From Prevotella intermedia ATCC 25611 = DSM 20706 (GTDB taxonomy: Bacteria > Bacteroidota > Bacteroidia > Bacteroidales > Bacteroidaceae), in assembly GCF_001953955.1 (NCBI RefSeq), contig NZ_CP019300.1:1736001-1800000 (forward strand): a stretch of DNA of 64,000 bases, read 5' to 3'. The notes below the pieces were generated by a model. That model did no database searches, was not told the origin of the DNA, and saw only the letters and a list, made by a program, of their open reading frames with translations. This document shows, piece by piece, positions 7,920 to 17,734 of the stretch; position 1 is the stretch's first letter; every line of letters starts with the position of its first letter. Position numbers and translations under genes: made by a program.

Positions 7920-8620
7920 GAAAAGATTATTTTGTTTTCAAAACTTTTGATTTTAATATTTAAAAACATAAAACCAAACACCCGCGCTGTGTGCAATTGC
8001 AATTTGCATACACAAATATAAATCTACAAACCTATATGTACTTAAAGCTAAAAGACAACCTTTTTATGTATAATACTGGTTGTTAATAGTACTTTACAGC
8101 TAAGTTATAAGGTTTATGCAGAATATTCTTTGTTTTATCGTAGATATTTCCTCTTTTTGTCGCAGATAGGTTAATATAATATTATAAATTGCTGGTTATT
8201 AGTCAATTAAACTCTTATAAAACACGATGAATATTTAAACATTTACAAGTAAGTAATCTTTAATTTGGCTTTGTAATTGCAAATATAAAACAAAGTGTGC
8301 ACTTTTTAATATTCAAAACATGGGTATTCAAATATAAAAACAAGGTCTTTCGTTTTCAAAAGTAAATATATTGTTTAACATACTAAACGTTAATATAAGA
8401 TAACGCTAAATCTATTGCTTTGAAAAAGGACTAAAAATGGCGTAATTTTAGTATTTCGGAGCAAAGTAAAGGTTGATTTCAAATAAGCTAACCACAGAGG
8501 AGATAAAACTGTGTAAGTTACCTATTATTAAGCAATTAAGCGAAAAAAGCAGATAAAATGAGCTGCTTCTTTTAACTCTAAAAAGTACGAAAAAACGGCA
8601 TTTTTTGGCATTTTATCCAC
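7920..8620. other. Gene-free A/T-rich region
   Basis: About 700 bases with no credible open frame on either strand. A weak hairpin (AAGCAG at 8547-8552 with CTGCTT at 8563-8568, then TCTTTT) is visible. Otherwise I see nothing that can be named. Confidence 0.6.
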
Positions 8621-8621
8621 T

Positions 8622-8668
8622 AAAAACGTCCATTTTGAGGTATTGGAAGCCTCAAAATGGACGTTTTT
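8622..8668 (-). terminator. Terminator of holA
   Basis: A perfect 19-base inverted repeat, 8622-8640 against 8650-8668, around a 9-base loop. The outer ends are A-run and T-run, so it can act in both directions; on the - strand it ends the holA transcript. Confidence 0.85.
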
Positions 8669-8701
8669 CGTTTTATTTCTGACACTAAATCTATGCTTTT
8701 T

Positions 8702-9727
8702 TCAATGCAAAATGAAAAAGATTAATTCTTTCATTAAATCCCCTGCCCCAGTGCTTGGATTATCCAATCCTTTGCTTTTTGCATCTACTTCTCTAATTTT
8801 AGCTATGATGTCCATCGTCTTTCGAGCGGTGTAATTTCTCATTCCTGTATGGTAATCTTTCGCTCCCCAACTGCTTCTTAATTCCAATGCCTGGGCTATG
8901 TCGTTTTCCGATTTATTGTTTGGTGAATAGAAAACTATCATTAAATTTTGGAAATAAGAGAAGAGTAAAGGCAAGAAAGAATAGAGCGAACCTGCCTTCG
9001 GATTCTTATCAAAATAGTTTACAATTTGATTCGCCTTGAAAACGTTGCGATTTACGATTGAATCGCGCAATTCGAAAGTGTTAAAATCTTTACTTACTCC
9101 AACTTCTCTTTCAACGATTTCCGGTGTAATTCTTTTATCGTTTTCGGGCAAGGAGAGTGCAACCTTATCGAGTTCCGACGTCAGACGGTTCAAGTCGGTT
9201 CCGATATGGTCGGCTATCATCTGTGATGCTTTTGGCTCAATTGTTATTTTTTTCGTTGCCAAATAATTTTGCATAAAACCTGCAAGTTGGTATTCTCGTA
9301 TTTTTTTACTTTCGAACACCACCCCGTTAGCTTCTGCCAAACCTATCACTTTCTTCCTCGCATCAATCTTTCCATTTTTATGACACCAAACAAGAATTGT
9401 GGTTTTAGCAGGATTTTTTAAATATTTCTCCAATGCATCGAGCGAGCGAATATTCTGCGCTTCCTTCACAATGACAACTTGATATTCTGCCATCATTGGG
9501 AAACGCTTCGCCATATCGGTTATCTGCACTGCCGAAACATCTGACCCGAAACACACATTCAAATTAAAATCCTGTTCAGCTGGCGTCAGCACATTCTCTG
9601 CAATATAATTTGTTATTTGGTCAATATAATAAGATTCCTCGCCCATCAATATATAAATAGGTGAGAATTTTCGTGCTTTCAGGTCTTTCATTATCTCCTG
9701 AAATGTTGTTCCTTGTTTTGCCGACAT
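8702..9727 (-). CDS. holA: DNA polymerase III subunit delta
   Basis: A 341-residue clamp-loader subunit that opens the sliding clamp during replication. The N-terminal domain has FSPIYILMGEESYYIDQITN, a typical HolA start, followed by VVIVKEAQN and the TTILVWCHKNGKIDARKK segment of the AAA-like fold. The C-terminal all-helical domain ends in FFILH. Length fits the family. It is transcribed alone, with promoter boxes upstream and a strong terminator downstream. Confidence 0.93.
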   Translation of the reverse strand: MSAKQGTTFQEIMKDLKARKFSPIYILMGEESYYIDQITNYIAENVLTPAEQDFNLNVCFGSDVSAVQITDMAKRFPMMAEYQVVIVKEAQNIRSLDALEKYLKNPAKTTILVWCHKNGKIDARKKVIGLAEANGVVFESKKIREYQLAGFMQNYLATKKITIEPKASQMIADHIGTDLNRLTSELDKVALSLPENDKRITPEIVEREVGVSKDFNTFELRDSIVNRNVFKANQIVNYFDKNPKAGSLYSFLPLLFSYFQNLMIVFYSPNNKSENDIAQALELRSSWGAKDYHTGMRNYTARKTMDIIAKIREVDAKSKGLDNPSTGAGDLMKELIFFILH

Positions 9728-9806
9728 CTATTTCTTTATTGCTATTTCCGCTGCATTTACCGCTTATTTTCTATATAAATAGGCGCGAACTTTCGGAAAA
9801 TTTGTC

Positions 9807-9814
9807 TATATTTG
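9807..9814 (+). promoter_or_regulatory. -7 box of the HsdR-N-like gene
   Basis: TATATTTG, matching TAnnTTTG, about 143 bases before the ATG at 9957, lying within the divergent holA leader. The two transcripts would overlap in their leaders. Confidence 0.45.
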
Positions 9815-9874
9815 TATTGAATTTACCCACAGAAAGTTGCTACAGGCAACTTCGGGGCAATATTCTATCGCCTG

Positions 9875-9905
9875 CAAAGTTAATTGATAAATAAGAGAAA
9901 ACAAA
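9875..9905 (-). promoter_or_regulatory. holA promoter
   Basis: On the - strand TTTG (9902-9905) and TAACTTTG (9875-9882) with 19 bases between. The leader to the holA start is about 140 bases. Confidence 0.65.
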
Positions 9906-9956
9906 ATATTGCGAGGCTTTAAATGCCCTTTGCAAACAGAAAAAAGACAGATAACA

Positions 9957-10406
9957 ATGCTGCAATTGAACCTCCCACCCTATAATATAAAGGTGAAAGA
10001 AGAGAATGGGCGACGCAAAATCTTCGATATTTTGCGTCGGAAATACCTTGTAATTACGCCCGAAGAGTGGGTCAGACAGCATTTTATTCACTACCTTATC
10101 GACCACAAAAACTACCCAATGAGCCTGCTTGCCAACGAAGTTTCGCTTCCCGTTGGCGACAAAGTTATCCGTGCCGACAGCGTTTTGTACGACAACCGCC
10201 TACGCCCACGCATGATAATAGAATACAAAGCCCCCCACGTTCAGCTCACGCAAAAGGTTTTCGACCAGATTTCTGTTTACAATCTCCTACTCCACGTCGA
10301 TTATCTCATCGTGTCGAACGGCATAGACACCTACATTTGCAAGATGGATTACGAGCATCAAACCTATGCTTTCTTACCCTCAATACCCAATTACAAGGAA
10401 CTATAA
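9957..10406 (+). CDS. Orphan HsdR N-terminal-like nuclease-fold protein
   Basis: A 149-residue protein matching the stand-alone 'type I restriction enzyme R protein N-terminus' family (HSDR_N_2). The segment VIRADSVLYDNRLRPRMIIE followed by YKAP has the spacing of a PD-(D/E)xK nuclease core (Asp, then E-x-K). FIHYLI and YPMSLLANEVSLPVG are also typical of the family. There is no helicase domain and no hsdM or hsdS beside it. The ATG at 9957 is chosen over an in-frame TTG at 9909. The role of these single-domain proteins is not established; a nuclease is possible. Confidence 0.8.
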   Translation: MLQLNLPPYNIKVKEENGRRKIFDILRRKYLVITPEEWVRQHFIHYLIDHKNYPMSLLANEVSLPVGDKVIRADSVLYDNRLRPRMIIEYKAPHVQLTQKVFDQISVYNLLLHVDYLIVSNGIDTYICKMDYEHQTYAFLPSIPNYKEL

Positions 10407-10429
10407 AGCGGCTCTTAACTGCCAGATTA

Positions 10430-10680
10430 TTCCTTCTACATACCTCGTTCTATAAGCAAAAGCTGGTAAAAGAAATGTAAACATTTTTCACAAGTGTAAA
10501 TACCGTCTAACCATCTAATTATCAATACTCTACAAAACCTATTGTTTTGCGTTCCAAAAGCGTAGGTTTTGCACGATAAAAGCGGCTGTTTTGCGATGCA
10601 AAACAGCCGCTTTCGCAATGCCAAAGCGCAGTTATCATTTTTTAAGAAAACTATCTTTACAAAATAGGGGTGTTTTTCAC
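10430..10680 (+). repeat. Modular intergenic repeat, copy B
   Basis: Same element as at 2585, on the + strand. The core starts ACAAAACCTATTGTTTTGC near 10532; slot order is GCGTAG, GCGGCT, inverted GCGGCT. The 3' flank carries the ATCTTTACAAAAT block near 10649-10662. Confidence 0.85.
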
Positions 10681-10793
10681 CTTCGTCATCAAGTAGCAAA
10701 TAGATAATTTCTCTGCTGTTTTTCTACTGTGGCAACCTCTCCCTTGTCTGTTCCGACAACTTATTGCAAGTGCAGAAATATACATTACACAAA

Positions 10794-10842
10794 GAAACTC
10801 CATCGGTATTGCTCTTTTACAATACCAATGGAGTTTCTCGTT
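10794..10842 (-). terminator. Terminator of the zinc-ribbon gene
   Basis: GAAACTCCAT-GGTATTG pairs with CAATACCAATGGAGTTTC with a single bulge; the loop is CTCTTTTA. On the - strand it is followed by TTTGTGTAATG. It lies about 30 bases past the stop codon at 10874. Confidence 0.7.
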
Positions 10843-10873
10843 TCTATATATAATATAATAAGGTGTCGCGACT

Positions 10874-11695
10874 TTATTCAGCCGTTTCCTCTTTCTTTTT
10901 GCGAGTTGTGCGCTTCTTCTTAGGCTTTTCCTCTGCTGCCTGAAGTTTTACGCCCGCCAATTCAGGGTCGATAAGGATACGACCACAGTATTCGCACACG
11001 ATAATTTTCTTGTGCATCTTTATATCCAGCTGACGCTGAGGTGGAATTTTGTTGAAGCAACCGCCGCACGCATCGCGCTGCACATACACAATACCGAGTC
11101 CGTTGCGCGCACCTTTGCGAATGCGTTTGAAGCTGCGGAGCAAACCTGTCTCTATCTTTGTTTCAAGTTCGCCAGCCTTTTCTTTCAGGTCATCTTCCTC
11201 GTCGCGCGTTTCTTGCATAATTTCATCGAGTTCTGCACGCTTCTCTTCGAGTGCCTTGTGGCGGTCGTCCAGAACAGCTTCGGTATTGGCAAGATTGTCT
11301 TGACGTTCTTGTATCTTAGCCTGCGCCTCGTCCATCTTCTTCTTGCAAAGTTCTATTTCCAATGTCTGGAATTCGATTTCCTTTGTCAGCATATCGTATT
11401 CGCGGTTATTAGCCACCTGTTCCAACTGCTGATTGTAGCGTTCCAAGCTCGATTTTGCGCGTTCTATATCGCCTTTGCGCTGCACGATAGCGTGCTGAAA
11501 ATCGTCAATTTCATATCGTATTTTGTCGATACGTGTGTTCAAACCTGCAATTTCGTCCTCCAAGTCGCGAACTTCGAGAGGCAATTCGCCACGCAATGCG
11601 CGCTTTTCGTCGATTGCCGAAAGTGTAGTTTGCAACTGAAAAAGATGCTTCAACTTGTCTTCTACTGATAAGTCTTTAGGGTCTTTCTTTGCCAT
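10874..11695 (-). CDS. Coiled-coil protein with C4 zinc ribbon
   Basis: A 273-residue protein of the CT398/DUF164 type. Residues about 15-185 are a long antiparallel coiled coil rich in Glu, Lys and Leu. A zinc ribbon follows with CGGC and CEYC pairs (DACGGCFNKIPPQR, then KIIVCEYCGRIL), and the tail is very basic (KKKRTTRKKKEE). Family members are thought to bind nucleic acids or flagellar/secretion partners; the job here is unknown. I chose the ATG at 11695 (MAKKDPKDLS); an in-frame ATG at 11746 sits 4 bases after the upstream stop. Downstream of the NIF3-like gene, as is common in Bacteroidales. Confidence 0.88.
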   Translation of the reverse strand: MAKKDPKDLSVEDKLKHLFQLQTTLSAIDEKRALRGELPLEVRDLEDEIAGLNTRIDKIRYEIDDFQHAIVQRKGDIERAKSSLERYNQQLEQVANNREYDMLTKEIEFQTLEIELCKKKMDEAQAKIQERQDNLANTEAVLDDRHKALEEKRAELDEIMQETRDEEDDLKEKAGELETKIETGLLRSFKRIRKGARNGLGIVYVQRDACGGCFNKIPPQRQLDIKMHKKIIVCEYCGRILIDPELAGVKLQAAEEKPKKKRTTRKKKEETAE

Positions 11696-11750
11696 TGTTG
11701 TATTTCTATTTTTGCGTTTATTTTTCTGTCTTGTTTCATTTTCCACCTTA

Positions 11751-12560
11751 TTATATATATATAATAGGGTTGGTGTTTATCTGCGTAATGTGGCACTTCA
11801 CGCCTGCGCACTGCTTTTCTATGATGTTCTTAAACACCTCAGTCGTAAATTGTTCGCTCTGATAGTGCCCGATTGAGCATATCTGTATCTGCTGTTCGTG
11901 CCCGAAAAAGTCGTGATAGTGCATCTCACCTGTAACGAAAGCGTCAGCCCCCTCGCCTATTGCATCGTTCAAGAGGAAAGCACCAGCCCCTCCACAGAGT
12001 GCCACTCGCTTAATTGGGCGACGCAACAACTGATTGGCTTGCACACATTCCACGCCGAACTGCTGTTTCAAGAGCAATATAAAATCATCGGCAGCCAACG
12101 GTTCTGCAAACTCGCCAACTACTCCCGAACCTCCAAGGACTTCGCCGTCGTCGGTCGGAACCGATTGCGTCTTGCCGAAAAAGCGAACGTTTTGCAGTTC
12201 CATTCTTTCTGCAATCTTGAAGTTTACACCTCCTGTTGCAGCGTCTATGTTGGTGTGCATTGCTACGACTACAATGTCGTTCTTAATCGCTTTGATTACA
12301 GTGCGTTGCACATAGTTCGTGTCCGATATTTGCGACAGCTTACCGAAGATGAGCGGGTGGTGTGCCACTATCAGGTTGCAGCCGAGCTTTATCGCTTCGT
12401 CTACAATCTGTTCGGTTACGTCAAGGCACAATAAAGCCCCTGACACTTCCGCCCCTGTCAATCCAACTTGCAAGCCAGCATTGTCGTAGCTTTCCTGCAA
12501 GGGCAGAGGCGCAAACTTCTCAAGGGCATCAATAACTTCCTTAATTTTCACGCTACGCAT
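11751..12560 (-). CDS. NIF3-like dinuclear metal-centre protein
   Basis: A 269-residue protein of the NIF3/YbgI family (annotated in some species as GTP cyclohydrolase 1 type 2), a hexameric toroid with two metal ions. Metal ligands are visible as VAHHPLIFG (His-His), MHTNIDAATGGVN (His, Asp) and the C-terminal SIGHYQSEQF (His, Glu). The start is the ATG at 12560 (MRSVKIKEV), six bases after the predicted transcription start. It is co-transcribed with the zinc-ribbon gene. Molecular function in bacteria is not settled. Confidence 0.92.
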   Translation of the reverse strand: MRSVKIKEVIDALEKFAPLPLQESYDNAGLQVGLTGAEVSGALLCLDVTEQIVDEAIKLGCNLIVAHHPLIFGKLSQISDTNYVQRTVIKAIKNDIVVVAMHTNIDAATGGVNFKIAERMELQNVRFFGKTQSVPTDDGEVLGGSGVVGEFAEPLAADDFILLLKQQFGVECVQANQLLRRPIKRVALCGGAGAFLLNDAIGEGADAFVTGEMHYHDFFGHEQQIQICSIGHYQSEQFTTEVFKNIIEKQCAGVKCHITQINTNPIIYI

Positions 12561-12572
12561 AAATTTAGATTG

Positions 12573-12602
12573 CAAAGATACGAAATTAAACTTAAACAGC
12601 AA
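12573..12602 (-). promoter_or_regulatory. Promoter of the NIF3-like gene
   Basis: On the - strand TTG (12600-12602) and TATCTTTG (12573-12580) with 19 bases between. The predicted start lies only a few bases before the ATG, so the leader is very short. Confidence 0.65.
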
Positions 12603-12724
12603 TGTATCAAGGCTTAATTCTTCATAATTTGGAACGATTTTCTCCGTATTTTTTGCACGCACACTACTTTTATTTAGCAAAACATAGAAAAAGTATAACA
12701 ATTATAAAAAAGCACCTTGCAAGT

Positions 12725-12755
12725 TTTGATATAAATCAGTTTTTAGCTATCTTTG
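12725..12755 (+). promoter_or_regulatory. pepT promoter
   Basis: TTTG at 12725-12728 and TATCTTTG at 12748-12755, 19 bases apart, 32 bases before the pepT start. Confidence 0.75.
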
Positions 12756-12787
12756 CAACTAATAGATTAGTAAACATAAAATAAAAC

Positions 12788-14011
12788 ATGGAAATAGCAG
12801 AAAGATTTATTAACTATACCAAGTTTGACACACAGTCGGCAGACGAATCTGAAACTGTGCCCAGCACTGCGAAACAGCTTGTTTTCGCTAAGTATTTGAA
12901 AGAAGAACTTGAGCGTGAAGGACTAAAAGAAGTAGAAATGGACGAAAAAGGCTACATCTATGCCACGCTTCCAGCTACTACTACAAAGAAAGTACCTACC
13001 ATTGGCTTCATTGCACACTACGATACAGCACTCGACGCAAGTGGTGCCAACATCAAGGCACGCATCGTAAAGAACTATGATGGTAGTGACATACAGCTCA
13101 ACGAGAATATGGTTTCATCGCCAAAGCAGTTCCCAGAACTCCTCGAACACAAGGGCGAGGACCTCATTGTTACCGATGGCACCACCCTACTCGGTGCCGA
13201 CGACAAGGCAGGCATTGCCGAAATAGTACAGGCAATGTGCTATCTGCGCGACCACCCAGAGATAGAACACGGCAAAATCCGCGTAGGTTTCAACCCCGAT
13301 GAGGAGATTGGACGCGGCGCACACCACTTCGACGTGGAGAAATTCGGCTGCGAATGGGCTTACACGATGGACGGTGGCGACATCGGACAGTTGGAATACG
13401 AGAACTTCAACGCTGCTGGCGCAAAGGTTTACATCAAGGGTTTGAGCGTTCACCCAGGCTATGCAAAGGGCAGAATGGTTAATGCAAGCCGCTTGGCAAT
13501 TGAGTTTAGCGAGATGTTGCCGCAAGACGAGACTCCTGAAAACACCGAAGGCTACGAAGGATTCTACCATTTAATCGGTATTGAAAGTCGTTGCGAAGAA
13601 GCTAAGCTTAACTATATCATTCGCGACCACGATAGAGATAAGTTCGAAAATCGCAAGAAAGTAATGGAGAATTGCGTAAAGGCGATGAACGAAAAGTATG
13701 GCGAAGGTACGGTCGAAATGAAGATGGACGACCAATATTACAACATGAAAGAGAAGATAGACCCAAATATCCACGTCATCGACCTTGTTGTAAAAGCCAT
13801 GCAGGAAGCCGAAGTTACACCATTGGTACAACCTATTCGTGGCGGTACGGACGGTGCACAGCTCAGCTTCAAGGGACTTCCATGCCCTAATATCTTTGCT
13901 GGCGGTGTGAATTTTCACGGACCTTACGAGTTTGTATCTATCCAAGTGATGGAGAAAGCCATGCAGGTTATCATCAATATCAGTCGCCTCACAGCTGGCT
14001 ACAACGATTAA
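12788..14011 (+). CDS. pepT: Peptidase T (tripeptidase)
   Basis: A 407-residue cytoplasmic zinc aminopeptidase of the M20 family that removes the N-terminal residue from tripeptides. The two-zinc site is visible: HYD at residues 77-79, LGADDKAG near 135-142 (bridging Asp), NPDEEIG near 169-175 (general base and ligand Glu), DGGD and the late His in [11 protein letters not shown]. The dimerisation lid is the segment around residues 210-310. Length is typical. Monocistronic, with its own promoter. Confidence 0.96.
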   Translation: MEIAERFINYTKFDTQSADESETVPSTAKQLVFAKYLKEELEREGLKEVEMDEKGYIYATLPATTTKKVPTIGFIAHYDTALDASGANIKARIVKNYDGSDIQLNENMVSSPKQFPELLEHKGEDLIVTDGTTLLGADDKAGIAEIVQAMCYLRDHPEIEHGKIRVGFNPDEEIGRGAHHFDVEKFGCEWAYTMDGGDIGQLEYENFNAAGAKVYIKGLSVHPGYAKGRMVNASRLAIEFSEMLPQDETPENTEGYEGFYHLIGIESRCEEAKLNYIIRDHDRDKFENRKKVMENCVKAMNEKYGEGTVEMKMDDQYYNMKEKIDPNIHVIDLVVKAMQEAEVTPLVQPIRGGTDGAQLSFKGLPCPNIFAGGVNFHGPYEFVSIQVMEKAMQVIINISRLTAGYND

Positions 14012-14177
14012 TCAGAAGTAATTCCGTCGGCTTTCGGCGGTTTATAAATACGAAGAGGAACACTACAAAGTCTGCTCTCACCGCATTTCAGTGCTGCTAT
14101 CAGCTCGGAAAACGGAGAGAACAGTTTGTGGTGTTCGTATTTTCAGCGGGGGCAATGCGCCTCCACCTTATTATATT

Positions 14178-14264
14178 AGCACATCGGCGAACTATATACA
14201 AGCACATCAGCATACTATATTTTCCGCATTGACGAATCATGCTAACACATCAATAAACTATTCA
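14178..14264 (+). repeat. Three imperfect 21-base repeats before the antiporter gene
   Basis: Related units start at 14178 (AGCACATCGGCGAACTATAT), 14201 (AGCACATCAGCATACTATAT) and 14244 (AACACATCAATAAACTATTC). They end 20 bases before the start codon at 14284. Whether they regulate the gene is unknown. Confidence 0.4.
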
Positions 14265-14283
14265 AACATTTACAACGCTGCTT

Positions 14284-16554
14284 ATGTCAGAACTTCCTGT
14301 ACTCGTAAAAGACCTTGCTTTAATTCTCGTAGTAGCAGGTTTCGTAACGCTGCTATTCAAGAAACTCAAGCAACCGCTTGTGTTAGGCTACATCGTAGCT
14401 GGCTTTTTGGTATCACCACATATGCCTTACATTATGAGCGTGGTAGACGAAGCCGACATTAAAACGTGGGCAGACATTGGCGTTATCTTCCTTTTGTTCT
14501 CGTTAGGATTAGACTTCTCGGTCAAGAAAATATTGAAAATGGGAGCCTCGCCCATTATTGCTGCCTGCACAATCGTATTCTGTATGATGGCTTTGGGCAT
14601 TAGCGTGGGGCACGCTTTCGGCTGGCAGCAAATGGACTGCATCTTCCTTGGCGGTATGTTGGCTATGAGTTCCACTGCCATCATATATAAAGCGTTTGCC
14701 GACATGGGACTTCTGCAGCAAACGTTTGCAACTACGGTGATGAGCGTGCTTATCCTTGAAGACATTCTCGCTATCGTCATGATGGTTATGCTGAGTGCCG
14801 TAGCGAGCGGAAACAGCCCCGACGGCGGTCAATTAATAGAGAGTGTGCTTATGATTGGCTTCTTTCTCATCTTGTGGTTTGTCATCGGCTTGTTTGCCAT
14901 ACCTTCGCTCTTGCGCAAGGTGCGTGGCATTCTGAACAGCGAAACCCTCCTCATTGTATCGTTAGGACTTTGTTTCCTTATGGCAGTAATATCCACAAAG
15001 GTAGGCTTCAGTGCTGCTTTCGGCTCGTTTGTAATGGGTAGCATCTTGGCAGAAACCATCGAAGCAGAGAAGATTATAAAGGTTGTGGAACCCATAAAGA
15101 ACCTCTTTGGTGCTGTCTTCTTCGTATCGGTGGGTATGTTGGTAGACCCGCAAATTCTCGTAACCTACGCTGTGCCAATCCTTATACTTGTCGTTACCAT
15201 TCTTGTTGGGCAGGCTGTGTTCGGCACAATGGGCTACATGTTCGGCGGACAATCGCTTAAAAATGCCATTCGCTGCGGTTTCTCAATGGCGCAAGTAGGC
15301 GAATTTGCTTTCATCATTGCCACTTTAGGACTTTCGTTGGGCGTTATCAGCAAGTTTCTGTACCCTGTCGTGGTAGCCGTTTCGGTCATTACGACTTTCC
15401 TAACCCCTTATATGATACGTGGAGCAGAGCCTACTTACGAATTCATATTGCGCCGTTTGCCGAAGCAATGGGCACGTCGCATTACGCATATCGACGTAGG
15501 AACACCGCAAAACCTATCGTCCGACAATCTCTGGCGCGCACTTATCAAGGCGATGGTTGCGAATACACTCATCTACGGCATTCTCTCGGCTGCTACCATC
15601 ACCATTATGTTCTCGCTTGTTCTGCCCATTATGCGCCGATTCTCGGTGGAATTGACAGGCAACCACTGGGCTGGGAACGTTGTTTGCGGACTCCTCACCA
15701 TCTTGTTCATAGCTCCTTTCCTGCGCGCTTTCGTAATGAAGAAGAACCATTCCGAAGAGTTTAAGACCCTCTGGACACGCAACCGTATGAACCGCCTGCC
15801 GCTTGTGTTTACCATTCTCGTCAGAATGGTGGTGGCACTTGCGTTCATTTTCTACATCTGCAACTATCTTACACGCTTCACCAATGCGCTCATGATAGTC
15901 ATTGCAATAGGTATGCTGACGCTGATGATACTGTCTCGCGGTATGAAACAGCGCAGCATTCGCTTGGAACGCCTCTTTATACAAAACCTTCGTAGCCGCG
16001 AAATAGCAGCACAAGTACGTGGCAGACGGAAACCGCTCTTCGAAGGGCACCTATTAGATAGGAACATTCACATCGGCGAGTTCGATATTCCTGAAGATTC
16101 GGCGTGGACGGGCAAGACGCTCCATCAGCTAAAGCTCCGCAATCGCTTTGGTACGCATGTCAGTAGCATTCTCCGTGGCTCGCACCGCCTGAACATTCCA
16201 CGTGGTAACACCATTGTTTTCCCTGGCGACAAGATACAAGTCATCGGTAACGACCAACAGTTAGCAGCTATCTCGACAGCCATTCGAAACGAAATTCGCC
16301 CCGAAGACAACGACATAGAGAAGCGCGAAATGGTTCTGCGCCAAATTGTTTTGTCGGCAAGCAATCCGTTTATTGGCAAATCATTGAGAGAAAGTGGCAT
16401 ACGCGAGGAATACAATTGTATGGTGGTAGGTGTAGACGAGGGGCAAACCCACATTACGCTCATCAATCCTTCGCGCTGCTTAGAGGAAGGCGACATACTG
16501 TGGGTGGTAGGCGAAAAAGAGAATATAAAGCAAATTCAAGCCGCTAACGAATAG
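14284..16554 (+). CDS. Kef-type cation:proton antiporter with two TrkA-C domains
   Basis: A 756-residue inner membrane protein of the CPA2 family. Residues about 1-390 are the Na+/H+ exchanger core with some 12 helices (GYIVAGFLVSPH, then SSTAIIYKAFAD and LILEDILAIVMM with the ion-site Asp). A second hydrophobic block covers about 430-560. Two TrkA-C (RCK-C) domains follow: GEFDIPEDSAWTGKTLHQLK ending in FPGDKIQVIG, and the stretch around SNPFIGKSLRESGI ending in EEGDILWVVG. These usually bind a ligand that gates transport. No KefG/KefF partner is seen, so potassium efflux is inference. Confidence 0.88.
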   Translation: MSELPVLVKDLALILVVAGFVTLLFKKLKQPLVLGYIVAGFLVSPHMPYIMSVVDEADIKTWADIGVIFLLFSLGLDFSVKKILKMGASPIIAACTIVFCMMALGISVGHAFGWQQMDCIFLGGMLAMSSTAIIYKAFADMGLLQQTFATTVMSVLILEDILAIVMMVMLSAVASGNSPDGGQLIESVLMIGFFLILWFVIGLFAIPSLLRKVRGILNSETLLIVSLGLCFLMAVISTKVGFSAAFGSFVMGSILAETIEAEKIIKVVEPIKNLFGAVFFVSVGMLVDPQILVTYAVPILILVVTILVGQAVFGTMGYMFGGQSLKNAIRCGFSMAQVGEFAFIIATLGLSLGVISKFLYPVVVAVSVITTFLTPYMIRGAEPTYEFILRRLPKQWARRITHIDVGTPQNLSSDNLWRALIKAMVANTLIYGILSAATITIMFSLVLPIMRRFSVELTGNHWAGNVVCGLLTILFIAPFLRAFVMKKNHSEEFKTLWTRNRMNRLPLVFTILVRMVVALAFIFYICNYLTRFTNALMIVIAIGMLTLMILSRGMKQRSIRLERLFIQNLRSREIAAQVRGRRKPLFEGHLLDRNIHIGEFDIPEDSAWTGKTLHQLKLRNRFGTHVSSILRGSHRLNIPRGNTIVFPGDKIQVIGNDQQLAAISTAIRNEIRPEDNDIEKREMVLRQIVLSASNPFIGKSLRESGIREEYNCMVVGVDEGQTHITLINPSRCLEEGDILWVVGEKENIKQIQAANE

Positions 16555-16601
16555 GGCTGAAGGCTATTTTAAAAACGTAATAAAATTAATATTAAACATA
16601 T

Positions 16602-17561
16602 ATGTTATTGAATATTATCTTCATTATCGCAGGCATTGCCATCGTGTTGTGGGGCGCAGACCGCCTCACCGAAGGGGCGGTGGCTGTTGCAGAACGTATG
16701 AAAATTCCGCAAATCGTTATCGGGCTTACCATCGTTGCCATGGGAACGAGTATGCCCGAATTTTGTGTCAGCCTGATTTCGGCACTCAAAGGCACACCCG
16801 ACTTGGCAGTGGGCAACGTCGTAGGCTCTAATATCTTCAACACTTTGCTCATCGTCGGACTCTCTGGAGCTATTGCTCCGATGGTTATCTTGCGTTCTAC
16901 GGTGTTGAAAGACATACCGTTTGCCCTTGTTGCATCGGTTATTCTGATGATGATGTGCTTCGATGGAAAGATAGGACGCATAGACGCTGCCGTGCTTTTT
17001 GTTTTCTTCCTTGTCTTCATGTATATGACCGTAACAGGGGCGAAAATAGAGAAAAAGGATTTGGAAGTGGAGAACAAACTTGCTGAAACAGCATTGGAAA
17101 TCGTACCTAAGATGAGCACAATCATGTCGGCGATATGGATTATCGTAGGTTTGGGCTGCCTTATTGGCGGCAGTACGCTGTTTGTGGAAGGTGCTACCCA
17201 ACTGGCAACCTCGTTAGGTGTGTCGGAAGCCATTGTCGGTCTTACGGTTGTAGCTAGCGGAACATCGCTGCCCGAACTTGCCACGAGCGTTGTTTCAGCA
17301 CGAAAGGGCAACAGCGGCATTGCCATAGGCAACGTTCTTGGCTCTAACGTGTTCAACATTCTCGCCATATTAGGTCTTACAGGACTTGTTTGTCCGATGC
17401 AGTTACAAGGCATTACCACCACCGACTTGTCGATATTGGTAATATCTATGATTATGATTTGGTTCTTCTCATTCACCAAATACGTTCTTGAGCGTTGGGA
17501 AGGACTCGTGCTCACTGCCACCTTCATAGGCTATATGGCTTATCTTATCAGCAACGCATAA
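16602..17561 (+). CDS. yrbG: Calcium/sodium antiporter, CaCA family (YrbG-like)
   Basis: A 319-residue inner membrane exchanger. It shows the two inverted alpha repeats of the family: GTSMPEFCVSLISALKGTPD near residue 48 followed by GNVVGSNIFNTLLIVGL, and GTSLPELATSVVSARKGNSG near residue 217 followed by GNVLGSNVFNILAILGL. The acidic residues in the MPE and LPE motifs are the cation ligands. About ten helices. It lies 47 bases after the Kef-type antiporter on the same strand, so the two may be co-transcribed. Confidence 0.92.
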   Translation: MLLNIIFIIAGIAIVLWGADRLTEGAVAVAERMKIPQIVIGLTIVAMGTSMPEFCVSLISALKGTPDLAVGNVVGSNIFNTLLIVGLSGAIAPMVILRSTVLKDIPFALVASVILMMMCFDGKIGRIDAAVLFVFFLVFMYMTVTGAKIEKKDLEVENKLAETALEIVPKMSTIMSAIWIIVGLGCLIGGSTLFVEGATQLATSLGVSEAIVGLTVVASGTSLPELATSVVSARKGNSGIAIGNVLGSNVFNILAILGLTGLVCPMQLQGITTTDLSILVISMIMIWFFSFTKYVLERWEGLVLTATFIGYMAYLISNA

Positions 17562-17609
17562 GACTGACGGAAGCACAAAAACGGCACTAAAGAGCCGTTG
17601 ATATTCAGC

Positions 17610-17646
17610 AAAAAGCCTCTGCACCGAACGTGCAGAGGCTTTTTGT
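17610..17646 (+). terminator. Terminator of the antiporter pair
   Basis: A 15-base stem, AAAAAGCCTCTGCAC (17610-17624) with its complement ending in a T-run near 17644, around a CGAAC loop. A smaller hairpin ACGGC/GCCGT lies just upstream at 17581-17598. Confidence 0.85.
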
Positions 17647-17734
17647 TAAGATTGCAACAGTACGAAGTGGCAATAGAAACTTAATGCGGACAAATACATC
17701 ACTTCACCTTTCCAACCAGAAAACGCTATTCTTT

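Noticed and set aside
11012..11668. A 218-codon open frame on the + strand opposite the zinc-ribbon gene
   Set aside because: It is the mirror frame of a long coiled-coil gene; the hydrophobic text comes from the complement of Glu/Lys codons.
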